This document shows positions 10,499 through 23,015 of a DNA stretch of 64,000 nucleotides, piece by piece. A program made the translations under genes and the position numbers. The DNA is from Phaseolus vulgaris. Taxonomy: Eukaryota > Streptophyta > Magnoliopsida > Fabales > Fabaceae. Location of the stretch: the NCBI RefSeq assembly GCF_000499845.2, contig NC_023758.2, positions 5,875,080 through 5,939,079 of the forward strand. The letters are read 5' to 3'. Below the pieces are notes generated by a model. That model saw nothing but the letters and a program-made list of their open reading frames with translations. It did not search any database and was not told the DNA's origin. How positions within the stretch are numbered: position 1 is the first letter of the stretch; each line of letters opens with the position of its first letter.

Positions 10499-11178
10499 TC
10501 TTTTAAGGACAAAACCATGATGGAACACCAATTTCTAAAGTAGACACTACCAAATAATCTAATTTGTTTTATTAGGCCATGTAGTATTTTGTCATGATAT
10601 AATATGTTTTTATGGAGATTTTTTTCTATAATGTATATCATACATGTATAATTAGTTAGTATAATGCTTTAGTAATTACTAACATAGAGATTTAACATAT
10701 AGATAATTTTAGGTGGAAAATATGAGAATATCTACTTGTAATATTTGAAATGAGTTAAGAAAAATACAAAATTTAAAATATTAGATAATATTAGTTTAAA
10801 TTCGAAAGATAATAGAACAATTAATTAAGGCTTATAAAGAATAATCGAGAAGTTTTTTAAGGATAAAACTATGATGGAGCACTAATTTCTTTCTAAAGTA
10901 GACAATAATTTTTTTATTAGGCTATGTAGTATTTTGGCATGATATAATATTTTTTTATGGAGGTTTTTTTCTATAATGTATATCATACATGTATAATTAA
11001 TTAGAATAACCTTTTAGTAATTACTAACAGAGATATCTAATATATCAAAAATTTTAGGTGAAAAATACGAGAATATCTACTTATAGTATTTTGAAATGAG
11101 TTAAGAAAAATACAAATTTTAAAATATTAGATAATATTAATTTAAATTCAAAAGATAATAGAACAATTAACTAAGCCT
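10499..11178. repeat. Two-copy direct repeat of about 330 bp
   Basis: Positions 10499-10830 and 10853-11178 are diverged copies of one another. Shared landmarks include TATAATGTATATCATACATG, TAGTAATTACTAAC, GAGAATATCTACTT and AAAGATAATAGAACAATTAA. The copies differ by many small indels, so the duplication is old. I see no terminal repeats or coding capacity. Confidence 0.8.
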
Positions 11179-11659
11179 TTTAAAATTCACATTTTACTAT
11201 GAACAAACATATTTAATTCTAAATGATGTAACTAAAAGTCCTAAAAATCATAGAGATACTTTTGGACATAACATCTTAACACCCGTGAGATCCGATAAAA
11301 CACTTTCCCATGCCCCCATCATCTTAAGGTTCTTGTCATCATTGAACTATATTACACTTATATAATGGTCACTTAAACATAGAAAAACAACAATTTTACA
11401 AGTGTGGTTTAAGAACTACCAAAGCTATGTTTGTAGCTTATTTATACCACATTTTTTAAGTGTTGGCTTTAGAATGTGTGAACTAAACAATAAAATTGTG
11501 GTCTAAAATTGGCCAATGACACATAAGTAAATGCAATAGATAAAAAACCGTTGTCTACGACAAAAAAAAATTACATATTCTACTATTATTACTTATTTCA
11601 CTCGTTTGCAAATCAAAACTCAAAATAAACTCTCCTTCCAAAATTAAAATCCAAATTCT

Positions 11660-11825
11660 TATTATTATTATTAATGTTGTTAATAATATTATTATTATAA
11701 TTAATATTAATATTATTATGATTAATAATATTAAAAATTACAATAGCAATATTATTATTATTCATAATAGTAATAATAATAATAATAATAATATTTTTAT
11801 TATCAATAATAATAATAATTGACAA
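11660..11825. repeat. Interrupted (ATT/AAT)n simple-sequence region
   Basis: Dense ATT, AAT and TAA trinucleotides with interruptions. The minus-strand ORF over it, full of Asn and Ile, is a by-product of composition. Confidence 0.9.
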
Positions 11826-12334
11826 TAAAATTTATCTGGTTACATGTGGTATGTTTACTTATAAAACGAGAATTTAATTCTTTCTAATAAATAAAGTATT
11901 AATAATATTAATAAAATAAGAAGAAATACAATTACCATAATAGATGTAAAAGTTAAAAAATCATGGCCAAACATTTAAACATTTTATGAATATTTTTAAC
12001 AATTTTGTATATTTATCAACCTGTGTGAAGCTTAAGGATGTTTGCGTTGTCGTTCTTGAGTATTGCAATTGTGGAGTGTTTTGATTATTCTATTGGTTTA
12101 TAACATCTTGATAATAAGGAAGATCTTCCTTCCCATCCGCGTAAAAAGTATATACATTAATGTTTTGAGTTTTATTTATTTTTTTAATGATTTTTTAGAA
12201 AAAATTAACACTATATGTATAACATAAATAATATATATATATATATATATATATTTAACGCATAATATATGTTATTGTTATTTTTGTTAAATTAAACTTT
12301 AAATAGAAATTTTTTAATGAATAAAAATTATTTA

Positions 12335-12835
12335 ATATTATGAATAATTTAGGAATTTTATTTATTTCAAATTTTTCTTTAAATAAAACATTAAATAATT
12401 TAAGATTTGTATTTATTTAGAATTTTTAATAATTTAGAAATTTTATTTATTAAATTTTTATTTAAATAAGAATTAAATAACTTATTATTTATATTTATTT
12501 AAGATTTTTGAATAATTTAGAAATTTTATTTATTTCATATTTTTATTTAAATAAAATATTAAATAATTTAGGATTTATATTTAATATTTTGAATAATTTT
12601 AAAAAAAAATTATTTAAGTTTTTTTATTTAAGTAGAAAATTAAATAATTTAAGAACTTTATTTATTTTATATTTTTATTTAAATAAGTTATTTTAATAAT
12701 TTAAAATTTATATTTATTTAAAAATTTTAATAATTTAATAATTTTATGTATTTCAAATTTTTATTTAAGTAGGATATTAAATAATTTATGATTTGTACTT
12801 ATTTAATATTTTTAATAATTTAAAATAATATGTCG
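12335..12835. repeat. Degenerate AT-rich minisatellite
   Basis: A unit of roughly 105-115 bp recurs about four times. Each unit contains AATAATTTA, GAAATTTTATTTATTTC and TTTTATTTAAATAA blocks in the same order. Divergence between units is high. Confidence 0.6.
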
Positions 12836-12863
12836 AAAAATTTGTAAAATATTTTATTTTTTA

Positions 12864-13425
12864 TCTATACCTATATATAAAGGGGATTTCCCTCTTAATT
12901 GCTCTTAATTTTTTTTTTCTATTTTCTACTTATATTAATATTTAATTTTATTATTGTATTATGGTCATTGTGTCATTTCTTATTCTCCTCTTGCTCTTAA
13001 TTTTTTTTCCATTTTATCCTTACTTAATAATTTATTGTATTAATTTATTTTGGTTATTTGGATATTTTATAATTTCAAAAATTAATAAAATATTTTTTTA
13101 ATTTTCAAATTTATTTTATTTGTTATTATTTAACTGGAGAATGGAGAGATTGATTAATTACTTTTTCTGATTTAAACTGATATTTTTTTTATTAAAATTG
13201 ATTTAAGAAACAGATTTTATGATTCTTCACTACATATAACTCACATATCCTACTTTCCACTTTCTCTCTCCTATATAGGTACCTATTTCTTACTTTCTCT
13301 CTTCACTACTCTTTAACTTCTCATTTTAATGTTATTAAGAGAAATTATTTTTGAAAAATAAAAAAAATACTAGAGAAATAAAAAATGCGGATACACAGGC
13401 ACTGACGTGCCTGTGTTCCCGCTAG
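12864..13425 (+). mobile_element. Short non-autonomous Helitron
   Basis: The 5' end reads TCTATACCTATATATAAAGG, preceded by A. The 3' end has a perfect 10-bp stem (13393-13402 with 13407-13416, loop TGAC), followed by TCCCG and the terminus CTAG (13422-13425) next to a host T. Insertion between A and T, a 5' TC, a 3' hairpin and a CTRR end are the Helitron hallmarks. At 562 bp it encodes no Rep/helicase. It has no TIRs or target duplication, as expected. Confidence 0.78.
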
Positions 13426-14192
13426 TATATATAAAAATAATTTAGCCACATTTTATTTTAAATATTTTTTTTTATAATTTTACATTTTATTTATTAAAAA
13501 ATTATTTATTTATTCAAACTTTCATAATTTTTTTAAAATTTTCAGTATATCGTAAATCCAAATAACTTTCCATTCCAATCAATTTCAACTTAAAATTTAG
13601 TTTTTTAAATATATTATCAAAGCATGAACGATAAGAGAGTGGTGACAGAACATTCATTTCATGAATATATATGAAGTATTATATATCGAATATTGTGATG
13701 TGTTATATTAAATAAAATAATATTATATAATCTGAAAACAATATCAATCTATATTATTATTACTTGCAAAACAATGGAATTAAATTATTTTAATTATAAA
13801 AAGAAATTTTATTATTTTTCCTAATTACTTTAACAACAATAAGTTAATTAGATAATTTATGACAAAATTCTAAGCAATTTTTTCTTATTTCATTAGAATA
13901 TAAATATCTTAAAAGAATTAAAATTGTTATTTATATTAAAATTAAGTTTAAAACATTTTGAATTTATTACATTATTTAATTAATCATTTTTATCTTATCA
14001 ATTAAATCAGCTATAAACTCCATATTTAGTCTTTTTTTTTTTCTTTTTCTCATTCCCAGTCGTCCAAACAAAAAAATCTTGAACTGGAGTTTTTCAATTG
14101 TTCTTCTAGAAAAGTCATCGCCATCTGAGCAACCAAGTCAAATATGAATTTCACCGACCACAATTTTGCACGTTTATCGATTTTTGTTACTT
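13426..14192. other. AT-rich intergenic DNA upstream of the acyl-CoA oxidase gene
   Basis: No gene, repeat boundary or RNA gene is recognised between the Helitron and the promoter region. Confidence 0.6.
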
Positions 14193-14262
14193 TTACATAA
14201 ACACTTGATTAAATGCAAAATGAAGATTTACATAAACACTTGATTAAATGCAAAATGAAGAT
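14193..14262 (+). repeat. 35-bp tandem duplication in the ACX1 upstream region
   Basis: Two identical 35-bp units (14193-14227 and 14228-14262) containing ACATAAACACTTGATTAAAT lie about 325-390 bp upstream of the ATG. Their identity implies a recent duplication. Confidence 0.9.
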
Positions 14263-14467
14263 TGCAGTGACAGTAAATGGAAAGTGTGAAAAATATTAAA
14301 AAAAAATGAGAAAGAAAGGGCAGAAATATCCATTTCCATTAGGATTAAAGATCAAACACAACATTTATACCAAACATGCGTGTCGGCCAACACAAAGCCT
14401 TGTTTTCATCGAAGAGTCAACCTTATCACGTTTTCTTATTTGTGTTTTTTGTCCGTTGAAAACGTGG

Positions 14468-14474
14468 TATAAAA
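14468..14474 (+). promoter_or_regulatory. Likely TATA box of the acyl-CoA oxidase gene
   Basis: TATAAAA lies 112-118 bp upstream of the ATG at 14586, a usual distance for a plant promoter with a short leader. Confidence 0.6.
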
Positions 14475-14585
14475 ACAACACAAACAATTTATCTTCATTC
14501 ATTCTTAGGACGGAACACTGAATTAAAAGTTGCGCTGTGGTGTTGGAAACCAGATTTCAGAGAGACATTGTTTGGGTTGGGGAAA

Positions 14586-17500
14586 ATGGATGGTGTTGAT
14601 CACTTGGCTTTCGAGAGGAACAAGGCGCAGTTCGATGTGGAAGAGATGAAGATCGTTTGGGCTGGTTCTCGTGAAGACTTTGAGCTTTCTGATCGGATTT
14701 CTCGCCTTGTTGCTAGCGATCCGGTGAATTCCCTTCTTCAATCCTAAAGTCCTTTTTTTAAATCGTGTAGTCAACTTTACTGAAAAGTTATTTTAATCAT
14801 GTTATGGTACTTGCAGTTTATCTCCCAAAATAGTTGTAGATTATTGGGATTCAATATTTCTAACTTCACCACACACACACGGATCTTGGAAACCAGAGAG
14901 GAGAATTGAAACAAGTGTATCTCTATATTTGATTTCAACTCTTGCAAACTACATGTTTGCAGCCCATAGCCTTTTTATAGGTGGAGAAATGGCAGTGGCC
15001 GGTGTATGCAAAAAGATATATCTTTTATATTAACTTGATTTAATTTCTATCAATAGTGAAAAGAAAATTTGCATAGGTCCTATTTGGAACAGTGTAAAGT
15101 AGCAGTCAATAAAAAGATAAAATGAATCAAGTTTGTTCTGTGAAATAAGATTAGTTCACGTACAAGCCAAAATCAACTTTCCGGAAACTGAAATGTATTA
15201 GTAAACAAACTCCAGTTATGTATTTCGTGCTATAAGCGGGTAGCTACTGTTTCACAAATCATGTTCAACTCGAGCATGTAAAGTAGTTCAATTCTGTTTC
15301 CTTCACTTTAGCTATTACTTTGGTGGTCATGGCTTCTTTGAAAATCTGAAACCTGTTTCATTTGTAGGTGTTTAGAAAGGATGACAGAACCGTGCTTGAT
15401 AGAAAAGAATTATTTAAAAACACCTTGAGGAAAGCAGCTCATGCATGGAAAAGGGTAATCGAGCTCCGTCTCAGTGGTGAGTTTGCTGTTCTTGGTATTT
15501 TGGATTTTTTTTTTCCTTTGGACGCATATAGTTGCCTATTATATTAATATTTATTGTTCTCTATAATTTCGCAAACTGTATTCTTACAGAACAGGAAGCT
15601 TATAAGCTCAGATCTTTTGTGGATCAACCTGCATTTACGGATCTTCATTGGGTATAATGCAAACTCTTTTCCTGATTGCATTTTTATCTTCTGTGCCTGT
15701 CTTACTTATCTATGTGGAAGAAATGTGTTGATAACATAAAAAAAATATGGATGAGAATGAACTTAATATTAGTTTAAGGATTTCAAAGGAGTTTGTGTGT
15801 TTGATCAGAGAAATGTAACATTGACCTGGTATTTTCGCTTTGCATGGGATAAATCTTGGGGAGGGGGTATCATTTGTTTGTGTACTAAATTTTAGTTATT
15901 TATATTATTTTGTAGGGAATGTTTGTGCCTGCTATCAAAGGATCGGGCACTGATGAGCAGCAGCAGAAGTGGTTACCTCTAGCTTATAGGATGCAAATAA
16001 TTGGTTGCTATGCCCAAACTGAACTTGGTCATGGATCCAATGTTCAAGGACTAGAAACAACTGCAACATTTGATCCCAAAACAGACGAGTTTGTTATCCA
16101 TAGCCCCACATTGACTTCCAGCAAAGTGAGTGAAATTGATGATGACTACTGTATGCCTTTACTAGTCTCTTGCAATTTTAAATAAGATTCTACTTTACAT
16201 GTTACCTTGTGGTTAACAAGTAAATTCAGGGGAAAAAGTGGTACTTTTCTTATGCATTCCCAGTTTGTACTTTTGTAAAGGTATTTGGATATATTTATAT
16301 ATATATCATGCTTCTGACATTGATTTAAACAGTGGTGGCCTGGTGGATTGGGTAAAGTATCCACTCATGCTGTTGTTTATGCCCGTTTAATTATTGATGG
16401 TCAAGACTATGGAGTGCATGGTAATTTCTAAATTTACTCATCCAAATTCTGGTGTTGAATTCATAGGCAAATTAAGTGACTATAATTCCTTGTCCAATTT
16501 GAAGGGTTCATTGTCCAGCTGCGGAGCTTGGATAACCACTTACCTCTTCCAGGCATTACTGTTGGTGATATTGGCATGAAATTTGGAAATGCAGCATATA
16601 ACACCATGGACAATGGAGTTCTAACATTTGACCATGTACGAATTCCAAGGAGTCAAATGTTAATGAGGTATTTCCATTTTACATATTGTCTAGCCTCGCC
16701 AATGGAAAATCCAAAAATCCAAGTTTGTGGTTTTGTGGTGTATAATACTAATAATGCTTAAATAGGGAATGTGTCAAATAGTGCTTCTAGCAGTGCTCTT
16801 TTGCCAATTGTATCATGCGGTGACTGCTCTGTTCTTTAATATACCAGGGTTTCACAGGTTACCAGAGAAGGAAAATATGTACACTCCAATGTTCCAAAAC
16901 AACTAGTTTATGGCACTATGGTAAACGTGAGACAAAAAATTGTAGCTGATGCATCAGTTGCTTTGTCTCGAGCAGTTTGCATTGCTACAAGATATAGTGC
17001 TGTTCGAAGACAGTTTGGATCGCATAATGGAGGTCTAGAAACACAGGTAAGCGTTAAAATGCATGTTGTTGCTTGATGATAATTCGTATTTTATTGAGAT
17101 ATGCTCGAAAATCTCTTTTAAAAAATATTATAAATTTTAGAACTTAATAAAAAGGAGGCTAAAACCAAAATTACATACTAAATTTTAAAATAAGCTGCTT
17201 TGTTAATGCTAAGTTGCCTCTAGTTGTCTAATTTTGGAAGTCTCACTTGTTAACAGCCTTTTTTAATGATATGTAATGGGAAGTGTGATGAGATCCCTGC
17301 TTATCTGGTGTATTAAATTTAGTTGTATGACGTTGAATTCTGCACTTATATGTTGTTAAATGGGCAACATAAAAAATGTGATTCCAATTAGTTTCATTCA
17401 AAGTTTAGTGTGCTTAATGCGTGGTTATACATTTCTTTTAGGTGATTGATTACAAAACACAGCAGTCTAGGCTCTTCCCTTTGCTGGCTTCTGCTTATGC

Positions 17501-20397
17501 TTTCAGATTTGTTGGTGAGTGGCTGCTATGGCTTTATACAGATGTGACAGAAAGATTGAAAGCTAATGATTTTTCAACATTGCCTGAGGCTCATGCATGC
17601 ACTGCTGGATTGAAATCCTTGACTACTACCGCCACTGCTGTATGTTATTACTTCTGTATTTCTTTACTGATTGATCTTAGACTTACCAGTTTAATTAAAT
17701 TAATTATTAAGCCGCTTTATATAGCACTTAAAATATGGTTTTATCTGGGGATTTTTCCTATCTTTATATGCTTTGTTGTCCTAACTGGAGAGTCCATGAG
17801 TGATATTGACAGGTCCTCCTCCTTTTACTTCTCTCCACATGTTGAAATTTATTTTTCTCTCATTGCTTTGGTGTACCCCTTATACATTTAACTTTTTTGC
17901 TTGAAATATGTATTATTATTAAGACATTGATGGGTTTGACTGAACATCAATGCTAAAACCTTTCAAATGAACCGTGTGCAGATTTTAAGTGCATTTGTAT
18001 AGAGTTTTGTATAAAGCAGCTTCATGATTTAGTTTTTTAGAGCTTGTTGTTCCTCAAACTACATTTTTAGTTTAAATTAAAAGTACTAAAATAGTTGTCT
18101 TTTAAATTAACATAATTTTTGTAAAACATTTTTTTTTAATTTAAAAAGGTTTTTTTATATAAACACAAACAAACAGGTCCTTACAATTATGACCCTTCAC
18201 GCATTACAACCCTGCATCTGCTAGTTGTCAATTTGAAATAAAAACTAACACTACAGAGCAGTACGTTCAGGTTTATATATTTTGCAAGCTCAATTGTAAA
18301 TAATAGTTATTTAAATTCTGGCTTCTGATAAAAAGAAGAGTTTAATATCCCTGAACTGCAGTACTGCAATATATTGTCATTAATGAATTGTTCAGTCATC
18401 TATGTGTGTGTGGGATAATTGACTGGATGAGTAATCCTTGCATAGAAAGGGATGAAGTGTTTCTGTTGTTGTCGTTGTGCTATTATCTTTTATGTTATCC
18501 TTATAACATCACTATGTAACTCTGAACTTTTAGGCTCGATTAAAGTCAAAGTAACTTCAATTTGCAGGATGGAATTGAAGAATGCCGCAAGTTATGTGGT
18601 GGTCATGGTTACCTTTGTAGCAGTGGTCTCCCTGAGTTATTTGCTGTTTATGTTCCTGCTTGCACTTATGAAGGTGACAATATTGTGCTGCTTTTACAGG
18701 TTTGTTAAATGTTAAATAATGCATTCTGTATTTTGTTAATCGTTATTTAATTTAGTCTTCACTAACTAAGTCCTTCCACAGCCGTTAATAAGATTTAATG
18801 TGCAGCATGAGAACTAGCTTTTTTTTTTTCTTGAGAGCTAGGTTTTTGTTTATTTGACATGCATTCATACATATTTTAAAAGACCTGTATTTTGGGGCAA
18901 AGCCCTCATGTTTGTGGGTTTTGTATGGTTTTAAATACGAAATAGTACTGTTGTTTTTTATGTGTTCTTCATATTACATCCCCATGCATTCTGGTTTTGG
19001 AGGTTTTCTTTAGGAATAATTATGTTGTTTTGACAATTTCTAGAAAATCTGATGTAGGTGTCAAGGCATCTCATGAAGACGGTTTCTCAACTGGGCACTG
19101 GAAATAAGCCTGTTGGTACTACAGCTTATATGGCTCGAATGGAACAACTGATGCAATACCACTCAGATGTTAAAAAGGGTATAATGAAATTGGAGATTAT
19201 GCCTACTCTAACCAGTTCAATTTCATGATATCCAAATCAAATATGGTTTTATTTAATATTTCTAGTACTTAGTAACTGAGTTGTAATATTATACTTGTTT
19301 TATTCCTTGCAGCTGAGGATTGGTTGAAACCTAATGTTGTGTTGGAAGCATTTGAAGCCAGGGCTGCTAGGATGTGTGTTGCATGTGCTCAAAATCTTAG
19401 CAAGTTCTCTAATCCTGAAGAGGGTAAATGATTCGATCATCTTTTAAGTCAGAAGCTATATGCAATTGTCCTTGTGGTTGACTTGTTTTCTTGATATGAG
19501 ATGGTGGAGAGTGGGGGGTTAGGAGTTGGTTTGTGTTGAGTGATCTGTGTGATGATTTTAGTAAGAAACCATCTGACTACATATATAATGCTGGCTAATA
19601 ACATGTTGGTGGAATAGATTTTCTAATGGAGGCTAATGATTTTTCTGACAACAGGTTTTCAAGAACTCGCAGCTGATTTAGTTGAGGCGGCTGTTGCTCA
19701 TTGCCAGCTCATTGTTGTTTCCAAGTGAGCTTCTTCCATTATTGTATCTATAGATTTACAATTACATTGCATAATCTTGGGATAGAGGGAGTCAAATATT
19801 TAATCCAGAGAAACACATAATAAGATACTTCTTTCCGGTGAAGAGGAGCATCAAAGTGAAACTAGGATTTGCTTGAATATTCTACACTTAAGTTTATCAA
19901 ACCTGTTTTTTCAGATTTATTGAGAAGTTGCAGCAAGATATACCTGGAAAGGGAGTGAAAGAGATATTAGAAGTTCTTTGCAGCGTTTATGCTTTGTTTC
20001 TACTTCATAAGCATCTGGGTGATTTTATTTCGACTGGCTGCATTGACCCAAAACAAGGATCACTTGCCAGTGAGCAGCTGAGAAACTTGTATTCACAGGT
20101 TTGTCCTCAACGATTCAATAGCATCTTGTGGTGTTTATATTTTAAGCAATTGAATGAAGAGTTATTGATGATTTTACGTGTGTGTAGGTTCGTCCTAATG
20201 CAGTTGCGCTTGTTGATGCATATAATTACACTGATCACTACCTGGGTTCAATTCTTGGACGTTACGATGGAAATGTGTATCCTAAGTTGTACGAGGAGGC
20301 ATGGAAGGATCCTTTGAATGATTCAGTTGTTCCTGATGGCTTTAAAGAGTATGTTCAACCCATGCTCAAGCAACAACTACGCAATGCTAGACTCTAG
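14586..20397 (+). CDS. ACX1: Peroxisomal acyl-coenzyme A oxidase, ACX1/ACX5 type
   Basis: Fourteen exons give 664 codons plus stop: 14586-14723, 15368-15476, 15590-15651, 15916-16125, 16333-16420, 16505-16667, 16848-17046, 17442-17639, 18568-18699, 19058-19178, 19313-19423, 19655-19724, 19915-20098 and 20188-20397. All introns are GT-AG and all phases close. The enzyme is an FAD-dependent oxidase that turns long- and medium-chain acyl-CoA into trans-2-enoyl-CoA plus H2O2. This is the first step of peroxisomal beta-oxidation, also used in jasmonate synthesis. Landmarks are the flavin-domain [17 protein letters not shown] (exon 4), WWPGGLGK (exon 5), [11 protein letters not shown] (exon 7), GGHGYL and the catalytic base in ACTYEGDN (E424, exon 9). 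The C-terminal tripeptide ARL fits a PTS1 peroxisome signal. The length equals that of the Arabidopsis homologue as I recall it. No lesions are seen. Confidence 0.97.
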
Positions 20398-20460
20398 TTC
20401 CATCTAAGAAATTTATCCTTGAAGCTCTAAATAAGTCTCACTAAGCTTCGTGGAACGATA

Positions 20461-20466
20461 AATAAA
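20461..20466 (+). terminator. Candidate polyadenylation signal of the acyl-CoA oxidase gene
   Basis: AATAAA lies 64 bp after the stop codon and just upstream of an inserted MITE (20491). The insertion may therefore lie within or just beyond the 3' end of the transcript. Confidence 0.5.
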
Positions 20467-20490
20467 ATTGCGCGTTCATATTTGTTAGCT

Positions 20491-20856
20491 GACTGTTTCT
20501 TCCTGCACCTCCATAGGTTCTTCTGACACCCCATACACAACATGAAAAGACCTTTTTAACCTTCTTGTGTCACCCTATAAAATAGCTTTCGGATTATGTA
20601 ATTCATACCTGCATTTAAAAGAGACTTCCGGATTATGTAATCTGAAAGCTAAAAAAGACTTTCGAATTACATAATTCGGAAACTAATCATGCATATGAAA
20701 AAATACTTCCGGATTATGTAATCTGGAAGTTAATTATGAATTTAAAAAAAGACTTCTGGATTATGTAATCCGAAATATTACAGAGGGGTATTTTTGGAAA
20801 TATGAAAATGTATGGAGGTGGGAGAAGAATATATGGAGGTGCAGGAAGAAAAAGCC
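20491..20856. mobile_element. Mutator-type MITE downstream of ACX1
   Basis: This 366-bp element has 25-bp terminal inverted repeats (20491-20515 and 20832-20856) differing at two positions and sharing TTTCTTCCTGCACCTCCATA. It is flanked by a perfect 9-bp duplication TTGTTAGCT (20482-20490 and 20857-20865). TIR ends starting with G and a 9-bp duplication point to the Mutator superfamily. There is no transposase; the interior is an array of imperfect palindromes. A weak extra TIR-like stretch (about 21024-21042, TCTTCTTGCACCTCCGTAC) lies just to the right. Confidence 0.88.
20585..20776. repeat. Array of about five imperfect palindromes inside the MITE
   Basis: Units built on CTTCCGGATTATGTAATC followed by CGGAAG recur about every 45-60 bp (near 20587, 20624, 20659, 20705 and 20751). 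Each could fold as a short hairpin. Most units have decayed in one arm. Confidence 0.85.
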
Positions 20857-21221
20857 TTGTTAGCTACCTTATTTCCATCGCACAAAGGTGCATCTGGAAC
20901 TCGAAAAACTCATTTATTACATTAACCATATTTGATGTCAAATCTCATGCCTATGATTTTTCTTCTCTAGTGTATATTTTCTAGTTCTAGGCCTAATTCA
21001 CGTATGTTTATGGGAGCATCTCTTCTTGCACCTCCGTACATTTTGTCTGCATTTCATAAATATGAATTTTTATTTTTATTTTAATTGTACAATTTTAAAG
21101 TAAAAAGTATTTTTTGGACTGTATAATTTAAAAGTCATTATTATTGTAAAACAAAATCGAGATATTGCAAAAGTTGTTAAAGGAGTTGTTGAATATCTTG
21201 CTACGTTGTAGAGGAGACTAT

Positions 21222-22087
21222 GGCCATGTTTGCATTGAGTGGTGCACTATTCACGCGGACAGATGTGAGAGTGCACCCTGCTTTTGTTTCTAGTGATTGG
21301 TGAGGGGGAAGATGGAGCTTTTTTGGTGCCTCTCATGTATGAAGAGAAAGTGCACTGAGGGAAGAGAAAGCCACATAGGCTTTTGAATAAAAAATATATT
21401 TAAATATTTAAATTCTAAAAGTATAAATAATAGAATTCAATTATATATTATAATAATCTAGATTTTGATTTATTAATGAAAATACAAAATCCATTTAAAT
21501 ATTTAAATTCTAAAAATACAAATAATAGAATTCCATTTTAATAGAAATTTTATTTCAAGTAAACTTTAAATATCCAAAAAAAATATTAATATATTCATAA
21601 TAAAAAAATATTAAATATATTTTTAATAAAAAATACTTATATACCTTAAAATATAAATATATTTATAATAAAAAAGTATTATTAATATTAACAATATAAA
21701 TATTAAAATAATAAATTGAAAAATAATTTAATTAGAATTAAATTTTATATTTTATTTATTTATTTATTTAAATTCTACATTATTTTATTTTTTTATTTAT
21801 AGTTAAAATTTTAAATTATTTTAATTAAATAAAATGTGTATAAAGTAATTATCATTTATTTTTATTTTTTTATACACAAGGGTAAATTTGTAATCTTACA
21901 ATTTATACAATTAAAAATAATTCAAAATATCCTTACAACCATTAAATTACTCATATATTTCAATAAACTTTCTTCACACATCCACTCTAACCTACCTCAA
22001 TCCAAACAATCTCAATTTTCTTCACACTTCCACTCCCCCACACTCTCAACTTTTCACTCCCTCACACCCTCTAATCCAAACAAAGCC
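21222..22087. mobile_element. Possible PIF/Harbinger-like MITE
   Basis: The left end GGCCATGTTTGCATTGAG and the inverted right end (reverse complement GGCTTTGTTTGGATTAGAG) form a short imperfect TIR of the GGCCTTGTTTGG type. The flanks are TAT and TAA, not an exact duplication. The interior is AT-rich with no ORF. The right end also carries a second internal copy of the TIR-like motif (about 21990-22010). Confidence 0.42.
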
Positions 22088-22499
22088 TAAATCTTCTCTG
22101 AAGATGGCATGCACAACATCCCACTTTTCTTGGGTGGTTCAGATCTCGGACAGAGTTTCAAAATGTTAAAAATCCTCTACCCTCTTCCTTTTTTGGAGGT
22201 CTTTTCCCTTTTTTTGGCAGTTCCCTCCAAGTTCGACGGTCTGTATCATGTAGCGGTTTTTCTGATTTGAGTCCTTCTTCATCTATAAATGTATGTCTCC
22301 ACTTTGCTCTAGATATATATCTCTCACGACTTTCTTCCTTCTTCTTCATTCTTTCTCTCTTTCTTTTTAATATTTTCAGTATCTTGGATTTCACTCTTTA
22401 AGAGTTGTTTTCTAGTTTTAATATTCTCGATATTATTCGAGAAGTTTTTGTTGTATCTTGAGAAATCAGAAAATCATTTTTGTTCGTGTTTTTAGCCTT

Positions 22500-23015
22500 T
22501 TTACTACAATCGTAAGAACTTATGTTTGAAATACAGACAACAACAACAACTCTACACCGGAGACATCAAACGGTGTTTCTACCATGCAAACTTCTTTGGA
22601 AAACCATTTTTGGATGTCTCAAAAATTGAAGTCCTCACTGGTCAGAATTTTTGAAATTAGTAAGAACACGTGTCTACCCTAATGGACATGTATGAAGTCG
22701 CTTTTACACTTACGACTTCTAAACTCGACTCCAACACACATACGAAACAAATTGATGTTTGGACCATGCAAATAAGGTATGTTGTCACACCTTGCAAGGT
22801 GGATTATCTAATGATTTGTTCAATGTGTATTGCTTTTACAAGAAAGCAAAAGATACTTGGGATTCTTCTATTATCAAATATACACTTGAAAACATCCTTA
22901 AACAAAAGTTCTCGATCAGAAACTACTAACGATGGGAGATGATTGAAGATAAGGACATCAAAATTCTGATAAACAAATACCACAAGTTGCTTGAAGATAT
23001 AAAAGAGTCTATCTA
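22500..23015 (+). pseudogene. Ty1/copia gag relic
   Basis: Across two or three frames, pieces resemble the copia Gag (UBN2/DUF4219-type) region. These include KKAKDTWDSSIIKYTLENIL (about 22840-22900) and RWEMIEDKDIKI (about 22932-22968), followed by a KYHKLLEDIK-like stretch. Stops and frameshifts break the frame several times. The CT-rich sequence before it (about 22160-22500) could be an LTR and leader, but no boundary can be fixed. It differs from the two larger copia elements in the window. Confidence 0.65.

Larger units (their letters stand above)
10286..12863. other. AT-rich intergenic DNA without a recognisable gene
   Basis: No coding region is supported. The stretch holds the direct repeat at 10499-11178, an (AAT)n region, an (AT)n run at 12229-12254 and an AT-rich minisatellite, listed separately. 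Short ORFs here are low-complexity artefacts. Confidence 0.7.

Noticed and set aside
11613..11825. Asn/Ile-rich minus-strand ORF
   Set aside because: Translation of an (ATT)n repeat. The same applies to 43496-43852 on the plus strand.
17442..17891. 149-codon ORF within the acyl-CoA oxidase gene
   Set aside because: It is exon 8 read on into intron 8. The splice donor at 17640 ends the true coding part.
20857..21044. Second Mutator-like MITE sharing the TIR at 20832-20856
   Set aside because: The right-hand TIR-like stretch (near 21024) is in the wrong orientation for a clean pair and has no 9-bp duplication.
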